Below are positions 27,083 through 35,977 of a stretch of 64,000 nucleotides of DNA, one piece after another. The notes below the pieces were generated by a model. It was given only the letters and a program-made list of their open reading frames with translations, was not told the origin of the DNA and did no database searches. The translations under genes were made by a program, and so were the position numbers. Position 1 is the stretch's first letter; each line of letters begins with the position of its first letter. The stretch covers positions 1-64,000 of the forward strand of contig JAGBIY010000005.1 in NCBI GenBank assembly GCA_017934745.1, written 5' to 3'. Origin of the DNA: Treponema sp. Lineage in GTDB: Bacteria; Spirochaetota; Spirochaetia; Treponematales; Treponemataceae.

Positions 27083-29602
27083 ATGCGTGTTTTGTCGTTT
27101 TTTTCATTACTAATAGTTTGTGCATTTTCATCTTGCTTGGCGTCCACTCCTTCCGGGGCGTCTTCTTCATCTCCTGCTCCGTCGTCGAGCCAAATCAGTC
27201 CGTCCGACATGCCAGAAAACCCTTCTCAGCCGGTGTCCTCCCTCAAGAAAGAGAAGAGCGGAAAGAAGTCGTTCATGGTCGCGGGCACAAAGAGGGGAAT
27301 CCAAAAAATATACGACGACGGAAAAGTGGAGTCCATTTGGAGCGGCGGCTCCGTGTCAAAAATAATAAAATCGGAGAGCCAGTCGGAGTCGGGCGAGAGC
27401 GTGACGCGCTGGTTCTTCCTTTCCACAAAGGGAATCGTCTCCTCCACCGACCTCAAGACATTTGAATTCAGAAACGACGGTCTCCCTTTCCTCACGATAA
27501 AACTCTACGACGGAAAAAACACGACATTCGAGAAGCAGCCTGCCCAGCTTAAGGACTTGGCCATTCATCCCGAGAACCCGAACATCCTCGTCACCGCTAC
27601 GAAGGATTCTGTCTACATCACTTACGATGCCGGTGTCTCCTGGTCTTCAATCGGGCAGATGAGCCAGACCACGAACGGAATAAAGGCGGTCGCGGTCGCG
27701 AACATGAACAAGCCGAAGACCGGAAAGCCCGCGGTGAAGGACGCTGAAGGAAAAATCGTGACTCCGGCAGTCGCTCCGCAGACGGAGCTGGTGGTCTTCA
27801 TGTCCCATTCGATATTCGGCTTCTCCTACTGTTATCCGCAGAGGGGCAGCGGAAAGCCTTCCTGGAACGACGTGAGCGCGGGATTCGAAATCGTCAAGAC
27901 CTACTCATATCCTGACGAAATTTCCGACATCATGCCGGTCGTATTCAAAGGAAGCGAGGGGTATCCCGTGACGGAAGTGTTCGTCTCCCAGTCGTTCCTC
28001 CCTCGTCTCTACCGCTTCGACTGGAGCGAGAAGCGCGCTAAGACGCTCTATTCAGGGACGGAGCCTGCCGACACGATAGACGGGCTTTTCTGGAACGGAA
28101 GCAAGGTCCTCTATTCGCGTCCGGGCGAAATCGCGGCCTACAATCCGTCGACGAACAAGGGCGATTTCGCCCCCCCCGAAGTCTCTGAATGGCAGAAACT
28201 CTTCAACAGAATCGACGACGAGGACACCCTCTATTCGGCGTGGATTCCGAATGCCGCCGATTCGTCCAAGGGAGTCGCCTTGAACGAGCTTTGGCTTCTC
28301 TATCCTGAGACATACGACAACAAGTACGCCGACAAAATCGACAAGAAGAAGGCAATCTACGTTCCGCCGCACAAAATCGTCATAGACGGAGCGGACAAGT
28401 ACAAGAACATCATCAAGAACAACAAGCTCAACGCCATCGTCGTGGACATGAAGGACGACTACGGCTACCTGCACTTCAAGCCGAAGGATCCTCTTTTGCA
28501 GAAGAAGGCCAAGGTCAGCGACAGCTACGCCGTGGATTTGGACACCTTCGTCCCCAAGATGAAGAACGCCGGAATCTACCTCGTCGCGAGAATCGTCTCG
28601 TTCAAGGACAGGAGCCTTTCCCGTTACGACCAGAAGCAGTACGCCGTCTGGGACAAGACGACCAACGCCCCCTGGCGCGGAATCCAGGGCTACAACGAAG
28701 ACGGCAGCGTGAAGTACTACGACGAGGACTGGGTTGACGAGTATTCGCCTGAGGTCTGGGAATACCTCGTGCACATAGCGAAGGAGCTTGTGAGCCGCGG
28801 CTTCGACGAAATACAGTTCGACTACATACGCTTCCCGACTGACGGGCGCAACCTGGGGAACGCCACATACAGGTGGAAGAGCGAGGGAATGGACAAGGAG
28901 AGCGCGCTTCTTTCGTTCCTGCGCTACGCCCGCGAGAACATCGACGCGCCGATTGGAATTGACATCTACGGAGCGAACGGCTGGTACCGCTCTGGAACGC
29001 GCACCGGACAGGACGTGGAGCAGTTCGCCGAGTACATCGACGTGGTCTGCCCGATGTTCTATCCGAGCCACTTCGGTCAGAACGACTCGAACTACGCTCC
29101 GTTTTCCGAGCGTCCGTACCGAATCTACTATTATGGAACATACCGCAACACCGTGATTGGAAGGAAGAAGATTGTCGTCCGTCCGTGGGCGCAGGCTTTC
29201 TACTTGAACGTGAGCTACGACAGAAAATACTACAACCAGAACTACGTAATCCAGCAGATTTACGGAGTGCGCGATTCCGTGGACAGCGGCTACATGTACT
29301 GGAACCAGTCGTGCCGCTACGACGACATCTCTCCCGACGTCGGCACGAAACTGTATGCCGGTCCTTCGTTCGAGGCCTCCACGAAGTACAGGAAGCCTGC
29401 GTTGAGCGGCGGAAAGCGCGTCTTCAACGGGAACAAGGTGGACGCGGAGGAGATGATGCGGAACCAGAAAGAGGCCGACCGCGAGGCGATTTCCAGGTGG
29501 GATGCCGTCCGCGCGACAAACGAGAAGGCCGACAGGGAGGAGGAGACTGGAACGTTCCCTTCGCTGAGCGACATCAGGAAACTGACTTTGCCGAATTCGT
29601 GA
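27083..29602 (+). CDS. Exported putative glycosidase-like lipoprotein (GH-like DUF4015 domain)
   Basis: The 839-residue protein starts with an export signal ending CAFSSC, a permissive spirochaete-type lipobox, then a Ser/Pro-rich linker. The N-terminal half contains an Asp-box-like strand (ITYDAGVSWSSIG near residues 175-190), suggesting beta-propeller blades. The C-terminal half (about 430-770) matches the putative glycosyl hydrolase domain DUF4015: NAIVVDMKDDYGYL, YLVARIVSFKD, GFDEIQFDYIRFPTDG, IDIYGANGW and DVVCPMFYPSHFG. This is a TIM-barrel with acidic residues in DEIQFDY as likely active-site candidates. It would act on cell-wall or surface glycans outside the cytoplasm. mnmE starts 6 nt after the stop, its ribosome site overlapping this gene's end, so the two are probably cotranscribed. 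Confidence 0.8.
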   Translation: MRVLSFFSLLIVCAFSSCLASTPSGASSSSPAPSSSQISPSDMPENPSQPVSSLKKEKSGKKSFMVAGTKRGIQKIYDDGKVESIWSGGSVSKIIKSESQSESGESVTRWFFLSTKGIVSSTDLKTFEFRNDGLPFLTIKLYDGKNTTFEKQPAQLKDLAIHPENPNILVTATKDSVYITYDAGVSWSSIGQMSQTTNGIKAVAVANMNKPKTGKPAVKDAEGKIVTPAVAPQTELVVFMSHSIFGFSYCYPQRGSGKPSWNDVSAGFEIVKTYSYPDEISDIMPVVFKGSEGYPVTEVFVSQSFLPRLYRFDWSEKRAKTLYSGTEPADTIDGLFWNGSKVLYSRPGEIAAYNPSTNKGDFAPPEVSEWQKLFNRIDDEDTLYSAWIPNAADSSKGVALNELWLLYPETYDNKYADKIDKKKAIYVPPHKIVIDGADKYKNIIKNNKLNAIVVDMKDDYGYLHFKPKDPLLQKKAKVSDSYAVDLDTFVPKMKNAGIYLVARIVSFKDRSLSRYDQKQYAVWDKTTNAPWRGIQGYNEDGSVKYYDEDWVDEYSPEVWEYLVHIAKELVSRGFDEIQFDYIRFPTDGRNLGNATYRWKSEGMDKESALLSFLRYARENIDAPIGIDIYGANGWYRSGTRTGQDVEQFAEYIDVVCPMFYPSHFGQNDSNYAPFSERPYRIYYYGTYRNTVIGRKKIVVRPWAQAFYLNVSYDRKYYNQNYVIQQIYGVRDSVDSGYMYWNQSCRYDDISPDVGTKLYAGPSFEASTKYRKPALSGGKRVFNGNKVDAEEMMRNQKEADREAISRWDAVRATNEKADREEETGTFPSLSDIRKLTLPNS

Positions 29603-29608
29603 GGGAAA

Positions 29609-31030
29609 ATGGACAACACTGGATACACACCTGAGGAGCCGATTGCGGCAATCGCGACCGCCCTCGCCCCAAGTGCGCTCGGAATCGTCCGGGCGTCCGG
29701 CAGAGGGTGCATCGCCCTTCTTGCAAAAATATTTTCGCGCCCGAAAGCGCTGCTCGAAGCCGCTGGCAACACAATCGTCTACGGCTGGATTGTCGACGGC
29801 GGCGAGCGGATAGACGAGGTTCTGGTCTCCGTCTTCAAGGCGCCCAAAAGCTTCACGGGCGAGGAGATGGCGGAGATAAGCTGCCACGGCGGAGTCTCTG
29901 TCGTCACTGCCGTGTACAGTCTGCTACTCCGCTCCGGGTTCAGGCAGGCCGAGCGTGGGGAGTTCACGTTCAGGGCGTACATCAACGGAAAGACCGATTT
30001 GACGAAGGCGGAGGCTGTCCGCGAGATTATCGACTCAAAAACGGACGCTTCCCGCTCCCATGCGGCAGGCAGGCTCGCCGGAAACCTCTACGGAACGATA
30101 GATTCCGTGAAGAAGCTCATCGTCGAGACAATCGCCGACATCGAGGTCGAAATCGAGTACCCGGAGGACGAGGAGAACATCGCCGATTCATTCGACGACA
30201 CGAAGCTTCGGCGGGCGGAGAAGGCTCTTTCGGATTTGGCTTCTTCGTGGAAGAGCGAGAAAATCTACCAGGACGGAGCCAGGGTCGTCCTCTGCGGAAA
30301 GACTAACGCCGGAAAGTCGTCGCTCTTCAACTCGCTTTTGAAGGAGGACAGGGCAATCGTCAGCGACATCGAGGGGACAACGCGCGACTTCATCGAATCG
30401 TGGATTGACTTCGACGGAATACCGGCACGGCTCTTCGACACCGCGGGACTCCGCGAGACCGAGGACGTGATAGAGGCTAGGGGCGTTGAGATAACGAAGG
30501 ATTTGTCTGCCGAGGCGGACTTGATTCTCTATCTCGTAGATTCCACTGTCGGCTTGACGGACGAGGATTCCGCCTTCATCGAGGCTCACGGAGAGAAAAA
30601 CTCTTCCGTTCCGCTGATTCTTCTTTTCACAAAAAGCGATTCGGAATCGTCTTCAACAAAATCAGCAAATTCAACAAATTCGGTATCGGAAAATCCTGCC
30701 CAAAATCTCTTGGTGGAAAATTCTGTCTCGATTTCTTCAAAAACTGGGGAGGGAATCGCTGAACTCTGCTCTCTCGTGAAAGCGGCGTTGTCAAAATCCG
30801 CGGAGACAGACAGGAACCAGACCGGACTTGGAAGCGAGCGGCAGAAAGTTTCGGTTGAGGAGGCTCTGGAATCCGTGCGCCACGCCCTTTCACTCACGAA
30901 GGATTTCGCGCTGGATGCCGTTGTGCAGGATTTGGAGGATTCCTTGGACGCGTTGGGTGCCGTCACCGGGGAAATCACTCCGGACGACATTCTCGGCTCG
31001 ATTTTCAGCCGCTTCTGTGTTGGTAAATAA
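29609..31030 (+). CDS. mnmE: tRNA uridine-5-carboxymethylaminomethyl(34) synthesis GTPase MnmE
   Basis: The 473-residue protein is a complete MnmE. The N-terminal formyl-tetrahydrofolate-binding domain includes APSALGIVRASG and ISCHGGVSV. The helical domain follows with GEFTFRAYINGKTDLTKAEAV, and the GTPase domain has G1 GKTNAGKSS at residues 230-238, G3 DTAGLRE from Asp277, and a G4 variant TKSD. The C-terminus is FCVGK with the catalytic Cys470. With MnmG it modifies the wobble uridine of several tRNAs. A Ser/Thr/Asn-rich stretch (SESSSTKSANSTNSV) follows the G4 motif and is longer than usual. GAGGG 4 nt upstream overlaps the previous stop. Confidence 0.97.
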   Translation: MDNTGYTPEEPIAAIATALAPSALGIVRASGRGCIALLAKIFSRPKALLEAAGNTIVYGWIVDGGERIDEVLVSVFKAPKSFTGEEMAEISCHGGVSVVTAVYSLLLRSGFRQAERGEFTFRAYINGKTDLTKAEAVREIIDSKTDASRSHAAGRLAGNLYGTIDSVKKLIVETIADIEVEIEYPEDEENIADSFDDTKLRRAEKALSDLASSWKSEKIYQDGARVVLCGKTNAGKSSLFNSLLKEDRAIVSDIEGTTRDFIESWIDFDGIPARLFDTAGLRETEDVIEARGVEITKDLSAEADLILYLVDSTVGLTDEDSAFIEAHGEKNSSVPLILLFTKSDSESSSTKSANSTNSVSENPAQNLLVENSVSISSKTGEGIAELCSLVKAALSKSAETDRNQTGLGSERQKVSVEEALESVRHALSLTKDFALDAVVQDLEDSLDALGAVTGEITPDDILGSIFSRFCVGK

Positions 31031-31068
31031 CGAAAAATCATTCATAATTGCCTCAAAAGAGGTTGATT

Positions 31069-33024
31069 ATGTGTGGAATTGTTGGATACATAGGTTGCAA
31101 GAACGCCACCCCCGTCCTCATCAACGGACTGAAAAAACTGGAGTACAGGGGCTACGATTCTGCTGGAATAGCTGTTCTTTCAAAATCGAAAGAGGAAATA
31201 ATCGTAAAGAAATCGAAGGGCGCGCTCCGCTTCCTTGAAAAGAGAATTGCCGCCGAGATAGTCGACCAGGCCTTTCTGGAGAAAAAAGACGGCGAGAAGG
31301 AAGATGAATTCGACAGCCGCCTAATAGAAAAATGCGGGGAAGCCGTCTGCGGCAACGTCGGAATCGGGCACACAAGGTGGGCGACCCACGGAGAGCCGAG
31401 CGACTTGAACTCCCATCCCCACACGAACGAGAGCGGCTCAATCGTCGTCGTCCACAACGGAATCGTCGAGAACTACGCCAAACTCAAAACTTGGCTGCAG
31501 TCGGAGGGCGTCGTGTTCAGAAGCCAGACGGACACGGAAGTCATCGCCCATCTCATAAACCATTTCTACGAAAAAACGAAGAACATCTTCAAAGCCGTGC
31601 TGGAGACACTCCATCGCCTTGAGGGAAGCTACGCCCTCGGTGTCGTCTGCAAAGACTATCCCGACAGGGTGATAGCGGCGAGAAAGGAAAGCCCGCTCAT
31701 CGTGGGTGTCGGCAAGGACGAGAACTTCATCGCCTCCGACGTTCCCGCCGTCCTCGAATACACGCGCGACGTCTACTTCCTCGAACAGAACGAGCTTGCG
31801 GTCTTGTACGGCGACCACGTGGACCTTTTCGATTCGGAAGGGAACAAGGTCGTCAGGGGCACGACCCATGTGGACTGGGATTTGAGCGCGGCGGAGAAGG
31901 GCGGATACGCCCACTTCATGCTCAAGGAAATCTACGAGCAGCCGAAAGCGATTGAGGACACCATCAGGGCGCATCTCGTTTTCGACCAGGCGGATTCAGG
32001 AAAGAAGCCTGTCGACCTCAGCTTCGACAACGAAATCGGTTCGGAAGAGTTCAACTCGATGATTGAAAAATCCCGGAGAATCGTCATAACGGCCTGCGGA
32101 ACCGCCTACCATGCGGGCGTCGTCGGAAAGTACGCCTTCGAGAAATTCGCAAGGATTCCGACCGTGGTTGATGTGGCGAGCGAATTCCGCTACAGGAACC
32201 CGATTCTGAACGAGGACGACGTGTTCATCGTAGTCTCCCAGTCGGGAGAGACTGCGGATACGCTGGCTGCCATGCGCCTGGCAAAATCATACGGAGCCAA
32301 GGTCATTGCCATAACGAACTGCGTTGGTTCCACTGTCAGCCGCGAGGCCGATTTCGTCATTTACACGCTCGCCGGCCCTGAAATCGCCGTGGCCTCCACA
32401 AAAGCCTACACGACGCAGCTCGCCTGCCTCTACATGCTCGCCATGAAATTCGGCTTCCAGAAAGGCAGGCTCGGCAAGGACGAATACGGGAGACTCCTTT
32501 CGGAGCTCGTCCAGATTCCTTCGAAGGCGCAGAAGATACTCGACAACCAGGCCGGAATCCAGAAATTCGCCTCCAAGCAGTTCAACAAGTCCAAGATTTT
32601 CTACATCGGCCGCCAGTTCGACTCGGCAAGCTCCCTCGAAAGCGCGCTCAAGCTGAAGGAAGTGAGCTACATGCACTGCGAGGCGTTCTCGGCTGGCGAA
32701 CTCAAGCACGGCCCAATCGCCCTCGTGGACAAGGACACTCTCGTCATCGCCATCGCGACGGAGCCTGAGCTTTATGAGAAGCTCGTCTCGAACATCGTGG
32801 AAGTGAAGACGCGCGGCGCCGTTACGATGTGCATCACGCAGGACGCTACGGGCGCGTTCGGCGGCAGCTGCGACGAGGTCGTCCAGATTCCAGAGACGGA
32901 TTCCGCGCTGGAGAGCATGATTTCGATAATCCCGGCGCAGCTCTTCGCGTACTATTGTTCGGTTCTCCGAGGCAACGACCCCGACAAGCCGAGAAACCTC
33001 GCGAAATCCGTGACAGTGGAATGA
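31069..33024 (+). CDS. glmS: Glutamine-fructose-6-phosphate aminotransferase (isomerizing)
   Basis: The start is placed at the ATG of MCGIVGYIG because the exposed Cys after Met removal is the glutaminase nucleophile and AGAGG lies 6 nt upstream. The 651-residue enzyme has a class II glutaminase domain (HTRWATHGEPSDLNSHPH, GNVGIGHTRW) and two SIS sugar-isomerase domains (TACGTAYHAG, SQSGETADT, FSAGELKHGPIAL), and ends in the conserved DKPRNLAKSVTVE. It makes glucosamine-6-phosphate for peptidoglycan and lipid glycan precursors. It is about 40 residues longer than the E. coli enzyme because of a charged insertion (FLEKKDGEKEDEFDSR, near residues 70-86). It lies 38 nt after mnmE. Confidence 0.97.
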   Translation: MCGIVGYIGCKNATPVLINGLKKLEYRGYDSAGIAVLSKSKEEIIVKKSKGALRFLEKRIAAEIVDQAFLEKKDGEKEDEFDSRLIEKCGEAVCGNVGIGHTRWATHGEPSDLNSHPHTNESGSIVVVHNGIVENYAKLKTWLQSEGVVFRSQTDTEVIAHLINHFYEKTKNIFKAVLETLHRLEGSYALGVVCKDYPDRVIAARKESPLIVGVGKDENFIASDVPAVLEYTRDVYFLEQNELAVLYGDHVDLFDSEGNKVVRGTTHVDWDLSAAEKGGYAHFMLKEIYEQPKAIEDTIRAHLVFDQADSGKKPVDLSFDNEIGSEEFNSMIEKSRRIVITACGTAYHAGVVGKYAFEKFARIPTVVDVASEFRYRNPILNEDDVFIVVSQSGETADTLAAMRLAKSYGAKVIAITNCVGSTVSREADFVIYTLAGPEIAVASTKAYTTQLACLYMLAMKFGFQKGRLGKDEYGRLLSELVQIPSKAQKILDNQAGIQKFASKQFNKSKIFYIGRQFDSASSLESALKLKEVSYMHCEAFSAGELKHGPIALVDKDTLVIAIATEPELYEKLVSNIVEVKTRGAVTMCITQDATGAFGGSCDEVVQIPETDSALESMISIIPAQLFAYYCSVLRGNDPDKPRNLAKSVTVE

Positions 33025-33054
33025 GACAAAATATTTTTTTATATGGAGAAAAAA

Positions 33055-33831
33055 ATGCGCATACTTTGTTTGGGCGACAGCATAATGCAGTACAACGACT
33101 GCCAGACATATCCACAGACAGGCTGGGTTCAGGAATTGACTAGATTCTTCAAGCAGGGGACGGAATTCCTCAACTTCGCTCGGAACGGAAGAAGCACCAA
33201 GTCCTTCATCGCCGAGGGGAGGTTCGAGAACGTCCTCAAAAATTCCATGCCGGGCGACTACGCCTTGATTCAGTTCGGGCACAACGACGAGAAAATCAAC
33301 GACCCCAACCGCTACACAAGCCCTGCCGAGGACGGAGAATTCAGGCGAAACCTTGAGTATCTTGTCGTGAATCTCTGGGCGAAGAAATGCCGCCCAATCC
33401 TCCTCACGCCGGTCGTCAGGAGAAAGTTCATCGATTCCCCGGAAGGCCGCAAAATCGAGAACACGCACAAGGAATACCAGGAGGCAATCATCGAGACCGC
33501 CAAGAGAATCGGGTGCCCCTGCATCGACGTGACGAAACTCACGACGGAGTTCATAGAGGATGTCGGAGAGGAGAAATCCGCGCGTTTCTTCATGAACTTC
33601 GAGCCTGGCCTCTACACGAACTATCCCGACGGCAAGGACGACAACAGCCACCTGCGCCCTGACGGAGCCTACGAGGTTTCGAGAATCACGGCGATGGAGC
33701 TTGCGAAGCTTGGGGACTCTTTCGATGAATACAAGGAGCTTTCAGAGTCGATTGTCGGCGCCGTGGAGGAAAAATCCGGAAGCGACAGGGAAATCGACGA
33801 CGAATTCATGGTCTTCAAGGGCAAAAACTGA
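33055..33831 (+). CDS. SGNH/GDSL hydrolase, rhamnogalacturonan acetylesterase-like
   Basis: The 258-residue protein has the four SGNH blocks: GDSIM near the start (Ser nucleophile), NFARNGRSTKSF, FGHND, and D-x-x-H in DDNSHLRPDGA. The FGHND and NGRSTKSF strings are typical of rhamnogalacturonan acetylesterases, which remove acetyl groups from pectin. I choose the ATG at 33055 over the in-frame ATG at 33043 because GGAG (33045-33048) then sits 6 nt upstream and the protein begins directly at the first beta-strand. There is no signal peptide, so it should act in the cytoplasm on imported, partly degraded glycans or on an internal ester. It lies between glmS and glnA in a co-directional run with short gaps. 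Confidence 0.85.
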   Translation: MRILCLGDSIMQYNDCQTYPQTGWVQELTRFFKQGTEFLNFARNGRSTKSFIAEGRFENVLKNSMPGDYALIQFGHNDEKINDPNRYTSPAEDGEFRRNLEYLVVNLWAKKCRPILLTPVVRRKFIDSPEGRKIENTHKEYQEAIIETAKRIGCPCIDVTKLTTEFIEDVGEEKSARFFMNFEPGLYTNYPDGKDDNSHLRPDGAYEVSRITAMELAKLGDSFDEYKELSESIVGAVEEKSGSDREIDDEFMVFKGKN

Positions 33832-33851
33832 TTGGAAATTGGAGTTTGAAA

Positions 33852-35129
33852 ATGGAAAGGGGAACTTACACTGAACAGGAAGCGATGCAGTACATCAGGG
33901 AGAACGATGTGCGCTTCATAAAGCTTTTCTTCACGGACGTATACGGAAGCATAAAGTCGATTTCGATACAGCCGAGCGAGCTTGACAGGGCATTCTCCCA
34001 GGGAATCTCGTTCGACGCGAGCGCGGTGAAGGGATTTTTGAGCGTGGCGAAGTCGGACCTCTTCCTCGTGCCCGACCCCGCGACTTTGTGCATCCTTCCG
34101 TGGAGGCCGCAGTCAGGTCGTGTCGTCCGCTTCTTCTGCAACATACGCTACGCCGACGGAAGCGCGTTCGAGGGCGACTGCAGGAAAATGCTCTCCGACC
34201 TCGTGGACAAATCGTGGAAGAAGGGCTATTCGTTCAACATCGGAACCGAGTGCGAGTTCTACCTCTTCAAATGCGACGACAAGGGGGAGCCGACGCACGA
34301 GCCGTTCGACAACGCCGGCTACTGCGACTTGGCTCCGCGCGACAAGGGCGAGAACGTGCGCCGCGAAATCTGCCTGACTCTGGAGCAGATGGGCGTCCAC
34401 CCGGAGACTTCCCACCACGAGACGGGACCTGGGCAGAACGAGGTCGACTTCAGGTACTCGGACGTTCTGAACGCCGCGGACAATTTGCAGACATTCAAGA
34501 CGGTCGTGAAGACGATTGCGGCGAGGAACGGGCTTTTCGCGTGCTTCCTTCCAAAGCCGCTCTCTGGAAAGCCGGGCAACGGACTCCACATCAACATCTC
34601 CCTCATGAAGAACGGAGAGAACCTTTTCGGCGACGAGATGGGCGACGAGGCCAAGTCCTTCCTGGCCGGAATCCTCCACAGGGCTGTCGAGATGGCTCCG
34701 TTCATGAACCCGATTCCGAACTCTTATTTCCGCCTGGGCGAATTCGAAGCCCCAAAGTATGTTAGCTGGAGCCGCCAGAACAGGAGCCAGCTCGTCAGAA
34801 TCCCGGCCGCCCGCCACGACGGAACGAGAATCGAGTACCGCGCGTCGGACCCGGCGAGCAACCCCTACATGGCAATCTATGCCCTGCTCTCGGCCGGTCT
34901 TGAGGGAATCGAGGAGAAGCGCGAGCTCATGCCGTCTTCCGACATCGATTTGTACAAGGCTTCAAAAAAAGACGTGGAGAATTTCCAGACTCTTCCCACG
35001 AGCCTTGGAGAGGCGTTCGAGGCCGCCACGAAAGGGGATTTCGCCAAGAAGATTTTCCCGAAAGTCCTCATGGATTTTTTCGACGGCGTAAAGGATGACA
35101 TGGACGACCCTGAATTCGGAGAAGTTTGA
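33852..35129 (+). CDS. glnA: Glutamine synthetase, type I
   Basis: The ATG at 33852 has GGAG 7 nt upstream. The 425-residue protein shows GSI signatures: the N-terminal VRFIKLFFTDVYG strand, metal-binding NIGTECEFYLF, the ETGPGQNEVDFRYSD block, GNGLHINISL, and the nucleotide/ammonia region RSQLVRIPAARHDGTRIEYR with DPASNPYMA. It condenses glutamate and ammonia using ATP. The size and the absence of an obvious adenylylation Tyr segment fit the feedback-regulated GSI-alpha group. It is followed by three hairpins and an ANTAR RNA-binding regulator, a neighbourhood suggesting nitrogen control. Confidence 0.95.
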   Translation: MERGTYTEQEAMQYIRENDVRFIKLFFTDVYGSIKSISIQPSELDRAFSQGISFDASAVKGFLSVAKSDLFLVPDPATLCILPWRPQSGRVVRFFCNIRYADGSAFEGDCRKMLSDLVDKSWKKGYSFNIGTECEFYLFKCDDKGEPTHEPFDNAGYCDLAPRDKGENVRREICLTLEQMGVHPETSHHETGPGQNEVDFRYSDVLNAADNLQTFKTVVKTIAARNGLFACFLPKPLSGKPGNGLHINISLMKNGENLFGDEMGDEAKSFLAGILHRAVEMAPFMNPIPNSYFRLGEFEAPKYVSWSRQNRSQLVRIPAARHDGTRIEYRASDPASNPYMAIYALLSAGLEGIEEKRELMPSSDIDLYKASKKDVENFQTLPTSLGEAFEAATKGDFAKKIFPKVLMDFFDGVKDDMDDPEFGEV

Positions 35130-35132
35130 TTA

Positions 35133-35251
35133 AACCTGTTCGGAAACTTCAGTTTCTGAACAGGTTACTCTGAAATGCGAGAATGGAATCGCACTATTTT
35201 TGCGATTCCATTCTCGTCGACCTGAGCGATAACGAAGTTATCGAACAGGTC
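35133..35251 (+). repeat. Three consecutive hairpins between glnA and the ANTAR gene
   Basis: Hairpin 1 (35133-35166) pairs AACCTGTTC with GAACAGGTT, with an inner GAAAC/GTTTC stem. Hairpin 2 (35178-35216) is a perfect 16-bp stem beginning CGAGAATGG. Hairpin 3 (35219-35251) pairs GACCTG with CAGGTC and CGATAAC with GTTATCG. Hairpins 1 and 3 share the outer arm ACCTG...CAGGT and look like members of a palindromic repeat family. None has a T run, so they are not classic terminators. They could stabilise the glnA mRNA end or reduce readthrough into the regulator. Confidence 0.7.
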
Positions 35252-35281
35252 TATTCTGCCATAAAAAATCAGAGGTAGCTT

Positions 35282-35851
35282 ATGGACAGTGTTTTAATCG
35301 TTTCGAACACCAGTTCGACGATGCAGATAATATCGGGCCTTTTCATCTCCCAGCCGATTTCGAGAATCGCCACCGCGCAGAGCTGCACTGAAGCGCGGCG
35401 CACCCTCCTCGAATCCGAATTCGATTTGATAATCATAGACACGCCTTTGCCGGACGAGTTCGGCGACGACTTCGCGCTCCACGCGTCCGATTCTTCCAGA
35501 AGCGGCATAATAATCCTCGTGGACAGCACCAAAATCGAGGATTTCGGCTCGATTCTGGAGGACTCTGGCATTTTCGCGGTTCCCAAGCCCGTGTCGCCTG
35601 AATTCTTCAACCAGGCCGTGAAGCTTTTGGTGGCCAGCCGTCGCCAGATTCAGCGGCTTGAGTCCGAGAACATGAAACTGCAGGGCAAAATCGAGGAGCT
35701 TCGCATGGTGGACAGGGCCAAGTGCGTCCTGATTCAGACCCTCAAGATGACGGAGGCGCAGGCGCACCGCTACATCGAAAAGCAGAGCATGGACTTGCGC
35801 CTGACGAGAATCGCCGTGGCAGAGCAGGTCTTGAGGACATACGAGCGTTGA
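35282..35851 (+). CDS. Response-regulator-like antiterminator with ANTAR RNA-binding domain
   Basis: The 189-residue protein has a receiver-like domain (about 1-115) with Asp53 in IIIDTPLPDE and Lys102 in PKPVSPEFF. A coiled-coil linker (RQIQRLESENMKLQGKIEEL) follows, then an ANTAR domain (about 135-187; VDRAKCVLIQTLKMTEAQAHRYIEKQSMD). ANTAR proteins bind paired RNA hairpins and prevent termination, often in nitrogen metabolism. The acidic pair expected after beta-strand 1 is replaced by LIVSNTSSTM, so phosphorylation may not occur in the usual way and no histidine kinase is adjacent. AGAGG lies 6 nt upstream. Its position after glnA suggests control of nitrogen genes; the RNA target is unknown. 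Confidence 0.88.
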   Translation: MDSVLIVSNTSSTMQIISGLFISQPISRIATAQSCTEARRTLLESEFDLIIIDTPLPDEFGDDFALHASDSSRSGIIILVDSTKIEDFGSILEDSGIFAVPKPVSPEFFNQAVKLLVASRRQIQRLESENMKLQGKIEELRMVDRAKCVLIQTLKMTEAQAHRYIEKQSMDLRLTRIAVAEQVLRTYER

Positions 35852-35872
35852 CGAAAAAATAATTGAATTGAA

Positions 35873-35958
35873 TCCAATTTAATTTCATAAAATCTATTGA
35901 CCTTTTTGAACGTGGAGTGTATATTCTAATCATAAAGATTGAACACAATTAAATCGTA
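35873..35958 (+). promoter_or_regulatory. Promoter and two candidate OhrR operators of the peroxidase operon
   Basis: A near-consensus sigma-70 promoter is visible: TTGACC (35897-35902), a 17-bp spacer, and TATATT (35920-35925). Between it and the AAGGAG ribosome site lies CACAATTAAATCGTA (35944-35958). It agrees at 13 of 15 positions with the Bacillus-type OhrR operator TACAATTAAATTGTA as I recall it. A weaker relative, TCCAATTTAATTTCA (35873-35887), lies just upstream of the -35 box. With an ohrR-like gene second in the operon, autoregulation by organic peroxide is likely. Confidence 0.65.
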
Positions 35959-35977
35959 ACAGATTAAGGAGCGAACC

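Noticed and set aside
28052..29887. A 611-codon open frame on the minus strand, antisense to the glycosidase-like gene
   Set aside because: It is Arg/Val/His-rich with no recognisable domain and mirrors the codon bias of the real gene opposite, which has clear motifs and a signal peptide.
31031..31068. glmS ribozyme
   Set aside because: The gap between mnmE and glmS is only 38 nt, too short for the ribozyme.
35133..35251. Canonical two-hairpin ANTAR target
   Set aside because: Loops are 4, 7 and 3 nt rather than hexaloops with the A1/G4 pattern, and no terminator follows.
35923..35939. PerR box in the peroxidase promoter
   Set aside because: A partial match to the Per box exists, but the region is AT-rich and the cotranscribed regulator is OhrR-like, so the OhrR boxes explain it better.
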